The notes below the pieces were generated by a model. It made no database searches. It was not told where the DNA came from and worked only from the letters and a program-made list of their open reading frames with translations. Of a stretch of DNA of 35,360 bases, positions 32,661-35,360 are shown piece after piece. A program made the position numbers and the translations under genes. This DNA comes from Spirochaetales bacterium (GTDB taxonomy: Bacteria > Spirochaetota > Spirochaetia > JABEVK01), in assembly GCA_013044245.1 (NCBI GenBank), contig JABEVK010000034.1, positions 1 through 35,360 of the forward strand, in the 5' to 3' direction. The number at the start of each line of letters is the position of its first letter. Positions within the stretch are counted from its first letter, which is position 1.

Positions 32661-35009
32661 GTGTTGAAATTCCCTGTAAATAGTGTGCTAAAAAAAGGAC
32701 TCATTTTAGCCCTGTTCGCATCCTTGCCCTGGCTTATAGGCAGTTGTTCCTCTTCCTCAGGCGGTTCGAGTACAAGTACGACAACGACCACCGCTACTAA
32801 CGATGCCGTTCCTAACATAACGTTAGGCCTGGTATTTGATACGACGGGCACACAAGTAACCTTCAATTTTTGGAATCCTTCCGCAACCAATGTTAGCCTG
32901 TGTTTTTATAGCAACTGGAGTGACTCACTTGCCTCCCCTGTCAAAACTTTTCCGATGACCCAGAACACAACGACCAACATCTGGACGTATGGTCCTGTAG
33001 CGGTCAACAGCTTACCGACTTCGTCGGCAACAGGCAGTATTCCGTTGTACGATTATCAAGTTATTACTGGCAGTAGCAGTGTTTACACTGTTGACCCTTA
33101 CGCGCCGTCGATGGCACAATGGGTCCATCAGGGTGCCAATACCATTGGCGGGGATAGTCAAGGCAAGGGTGCTGTTGTCAATTTAAGTACAGCCTTAGCC
33201 AGCGTGGGGACGACCCCCTACTTTGATGGTAGTAAAATGGTAGCTCCCGATGGCACCACCCCTGCTCCCTACACCTACACCTCAAATCGCGACGCCATTG
33301 TTTACGAAACAGACATCCGCGATTTTACGGTTGACCCGGCTTTGAACCTGCCTGCCAACCATCCTTTTGGTACCTATGAAGCCCTCATTGACATGCTACC
33401 GCATATCAAAAAGCTGGGTGTAACCCATATTCAAATCCTCAGCCCCCTTGAGAACTTCTACTATAATCAAACAATGATTGGAACAAGGGAAATGAACGCT
33501 TCCGAAACAAGCGGCGCTAACTACAACTGGGGTTATGATCCTCAAAACTACTTTACCCCCACGGGGATGTATTCTTCGGCCCCCAATGATCCCCAAAAAC
33601 GCCTTCAGGAGCTTCTGACTTTGATTAACGCCATTCACAATGCTGGTATGGGGGTCATTTTGGACGTGGTCTACAACCACACGGCCAACGATTCGATTCT
33701 TGGCAATGCAGTTAGTGGTTACTACTACCGCACGACTTCTTACAATGGCGCGGGTAGTCACGATGTTAAATCCGAGGCCGAGTATACCCGCAATTTGATT
33801 GTGCAATCGATCATGCAGTGGGTGAACGTCTATCACGTTGACGGCTTTCGTTTTGACCTCATGGGCGTTATTGACAACCAAACCATTCGGGACGCCTACC
33901 TGCAAGCCAAAGCCAGCGACCCGCACATTCTGTTCTTAGGCGAAGGATGGAACGGCTATTATGGTGGTAGCGCTACCGACTATTTAGGAAACACGCTTTT
34001 TGGTTCCGATCAAAAACACGTGGGTTTCTTTAACGGTCTTAACGTCAGTATGTTTTCGGACAGCTTTAGGCAGATTATGAAAAACGGCTACCCCAGTGAT
34101 GGCTCACCGGCATTTATCACCGGTGCGGCAGAATCCTACGCCTACATGTTGAAAGATATTTCTGGGAATCCCAACGACGGCGGCAGCAATTCGGTTTGGG
34201 CCACCCTTTCGGGGGGAACCTTCTCGACGAACAACGTCGTCAATTACTTATCAGCACACGACAACCTGTGTCTGTATGACATTGTCGCCGACGCAGACAA
34301 TTTGGGCAAAACGGCCGCCGACTACAACACAGCGTTGCAACGGATGCAAGTGGGTTACACGGTGCTGATGACCAGTCAAGGGTTGGCCTTTATGCAAGCC
34401 GGGGACGAGATGTTCCGTACAAAAGAAGTTCCTGCAGGGACTAGCGCCAACACCAAGATCGCCTCTAACGGGCGAACCTACTGCGATAACTCTTACAACG
34501 CCAGTGACGCTATCAACCAGATTCTTTTCAGTGCTGGTGAAACCTATCCCCAGACGACCGTCGCTGTTTCGCCCTACACCAGCGATCCGATCACCGCTAA
34601 CTTTACCAACTATGACACCAGCACCGTGGGATACAAGCTTTATCACTACGTGCAAGGCCTCATTCAGATTCGCAAGAGCAGTGACGCCTTCCGTCTGCCC
34701 GATGCTGATATTGCCACCAATATTGCAGGACTAGCTTCTGATCAAGGCACAGGGGCCGTCAACTCCTTTGGTTATAGCTTAAAATCGTCGGATGGCCTCC
34801 ACACCTTCTATGTCTTTGTTAATGCCGATAACAGTTCTCACAGCTTTACTCCAGGGGATCTCACCACGGGTACTGTTTTGGCGGATGGCGTTTCGGCCGG
34901 CTTACCTGGAACCGCCGCGACATCGTATGCGACAACAACGAATAACCTTACGGTAACTTCAAGTAAAGTTACTGTTGGGCCTCTCAGTGCCGCCATTATC
35001 GAAATGTAA
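32661..35009 (+). CDS. pulA: Type I pullulanase lipoprotein (GH13)
   Basis: I choose the GTG at 32661 (782 residues), 8 bases after AAGGAG; it opens a signal with lipobox LIGSC (Cys near 29), followed by a Ser/Thr linker. Residues about 50-180 are an E-set/CBM48-like N-domain (VTFNFWNPSATNVSLCFYSNW; YTVDPYAPSMA). The barrel begins with AIVYETDIRDFTVD. YNWGYDP near 286 is the signature of type I pullulanases. Catalytic residues are the nucleophile Asp near 399 (GFRFDLMG), acid/base Glu near 428 (LGEGWNG) and Asp in SAHDN near 534. It debranches alpha-1,6 links of pullulan and starch at the cell surface. Two hairpins follow the stop. Confidence 0.93.
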   Translation: MLKFPVNSVLKKGLILALFASLPWLIGSCSSSSGGSSTSTTTTTATNDAVPNITLGLVFDTTGTQVTFNFWNPSATNVSLCFYSNWSDSLASPVKTFPMTQNTTTNIWTYGPVAVNSLPTSSATGSIPLYDYQVITGSSSVYTVDPYAPSMAQWVHQGANTIGGDSQGKGAVVNLSTALASVGTTPYFDGSKMVAPDGTTPAPYTYTSNRDAIVYETDIRDFTVDPALNLPANHPFGTYEALIDMLPHIKKLGVTHIQILSPLENFYYNQTMIGTREMNASETSGANYNWGYDPQNYFTPTGMYSSAPNDPQKRLQELLTLINAIHNAGMGVILDVVYNHTANDSILGNAVSGYYYRTTSYNGAGSHDVKSEAEYTRNLIVQSIMQWVNVYHVDGFRFDLMGVIDNQTIRDAYLQAKASDPHILFLGEGWNGYYGGSATDYLGNTLFGSDQKHVGFFNGLNVSMFSDSFRQIMKNGYPSDGSPAFITGAAESYAYMLKDISGNPNDGGSNSVWATLSGGTFSTNNVVNYLSAHDNLCLYDIVADADNLGKTAADYNTALQRMQVGYTVLMTSQGLAFMQAGDEMFRTKEVPAGTSANTKIASNGRTYCDNSYNASDAINQILFSAGETYPQTTVAVSPYTSDPITANFTNYDTSTVGYKLYHYVQGLIQIRKSSDAFRLPDADIATNIAGLASDQGTGAVNSFGYSLKSSDGLHTFYVFVNADNSSHSFTPGDLTTGTVLADGVSAGLPGTAATSYATTTNNLTVTSSKVTVGPLSAAIIEM

Positions 35010-35010
35010 C

Positions 35011-35032
35011 AAAGGCGGCGGTTGCCGCCTTT
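35011..35032 (+). repeat. GC-rich hairpin directly after pulA
   Basis: AAAGGCGGC and GCCGCCTTT form a 9-bp stem with a GGTT loop, 2 bases after the stop. No T run follows; it probably shields the 3' end together with the next hairpin. Confidence 0.6.
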
Positions 35033-35040
35033 GACTGTTC

Positions 35041-35083
35041 AAGCTTTCCCCCGCGTGGTACACCTTGGGGGAAAGCTTTTTTT
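35041..35083 (+). terminator. Intrinsic terminator between pulA and the next GH13 gene
   Basis: AAGCTTTCCCCC and GGGGGAAAGCTT form a 12-bp stem followed by T7. The next gene's ribosome site AAGGAG begins 3 bases after it, so that gene depends on read-through, or the hairpin serves as an attenuator. Confidence 0.88.
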
Positions 35084-35096
35084 GTAAGGAGCCGTC

Positions 35097-35360
35097 ATGA
35101 AATTTTTTCGGTTTTCACGTTTGCAGTTAGTTTTTTTCAGTCTCGTGGCCTTGTTGGTGTCTGGTTGCGCTTCGGCCCCCAGTGGTAACGCCACCACTTC
35201 GGCACCCTCTGCCAAGGTCAGCGAAGCACCTGTCCCTTTATTAGGTGTCGCGAAGGACGCCCCTGGTTGGTGGAAGGCGGCCAAAGGCCCTGCCTACCAG
35301 GTACTCGTCTACTCGTTTGCCGATTCGAACGGCGACGGATGGGGTGACCTCAAGGGTCTT
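35097..35360 (+). CDS. GH13 amylase-type lipoprotein, N-terminal part (cut by window edge)
   Basis: An ATG with AAGGAG 5 bases upstream opens an unbroken frame of 88 codons to the window edge; it is missing from the track because its stop lies outside. It has a signal with lipobox LVSGC (Cys near 24) and a Ser/Ala/Pro linker. It then shows WWKAAKGPAYQVLVYSFADS and NGDGWGDLKGL, the usual first strand and GDxxGI-type block of alpha-amylases and oligo-1,6-glucosidases (YQIYxxSFxDSNGDGxGDLxGI). It would be the third glucan hydrolase of the window. Confidence 0.9.
   Translation, partial: MKFFRFSRLQLVFFSLVALLVSGCASAPSGNATTSAPSAKVSEAPVPLLGVAKDAPGWWKAAKGPAYQVLVYSFADSNGDGWGDLKGL

Noticed and set aside
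33396-33926. 176-residue - strand ORF
   Set aside because: It is antisense to the conserved catalytic part of the pullulanase.
1-35360. CRISPR arrays, insertion sequences, prophage or attachment sites
   Set aside because: I saw no regularly spaced repeats, transposase or integrase motifs, or flanking direct repeats; the two tRNA genes show no adjacent integrase.

Overview
The window looks like a chromosome segment of a free-living, motile, starch-using bacterium, most probably a spirochaete (Spirochaetota) of roughly 50% GC. This assignment is inference. It rests on an EF-G of the mitochondrial/spirochaete-like type (AHIDSGKT instead of AHIDAGKT), a fused TGS-uridine-kinase-like nucleoside kinase, a LigA with TRGNG/VGNDVT instead of TRGDG/GEDVT, MotA/MotB, and many lipobox lipoproteins including an LPP20-like group. 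No phage, insertion sequence, integrase or CRISPR array is visible. The region reads as core chromosome with a carbohydrate locus at the right end.

Layout. 1-662: 5' part of ligA (-). 775-5128: a compact + operon of a SAM methyltransferase, rsmD, a nucleoside kinase, motA and motB. 5146-7974: a Bcp peroxiredoxin (-), a receiver/HisKA_2 regulator with a degraded ATPase domain, a PilZ protein and an acyl-ACP thioesterase. 7920-9209: an MFS transporter (-). 9318-12091: a copper operon, copA-csoR, with a CsoR-type operator at the copA start and a CopZ-like domain fused to the CopA C-terminus that has its own Shine-Dalgarno and ATG. 12150-14955: fusA plus a RecA/KaiC-like P-loop protein (-). 15091-18236: a membrane class III adenylate cyclase overlapping a membrane-anchored coiled-coil protein (-). 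18433-22782: a small coiled-coil gene (+) facing a - strand cluster of three lipoproteins and one small hypothetical. 22920-25655: alr (+), galU (-), a lipoprotein (+). 25713-25912: tRNA-Arg(CCU) and tRNA-Asp(GUC). 25998-30103: a GH13 lipoprotein, tyrS and a Gfo/Idh/MocA oxidoreductase (all -). 30299-35360: maltodextrin/starch locus with a LamB-type maltoporin, a CBM48-like lipoprotein, a type I pullulanase lipoprotein and the start of another GH13 lipoprotein.

The right-end genes fit a surface starch pathway. Anchored pullulanase and amylases would cut glucan outside or in the periplasm, LamB would import maltodextrins, and the small CBM48-like lipoprotein may bind glucan. The 313-bp divergent lamB/pulA region carries a duplicated regulatory layout: two LacI-like dyads 102 bp apart and two copies of CCTCAAGGGTG, also 102 bp apart, each copy in a TTGACA promoter spacer.

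The observations most worth a second look are the internal CopZ start in copA, the duplicated lamB/pulA control architecture, the three-lipoprotein envelope module, the P-loop protein paired with a spirochaete-type EF-G, the regulator with a degenerate kinase domain, and an orphan + strand terminator near 30280. All functional assignments come from reading motifs; no database search was run.
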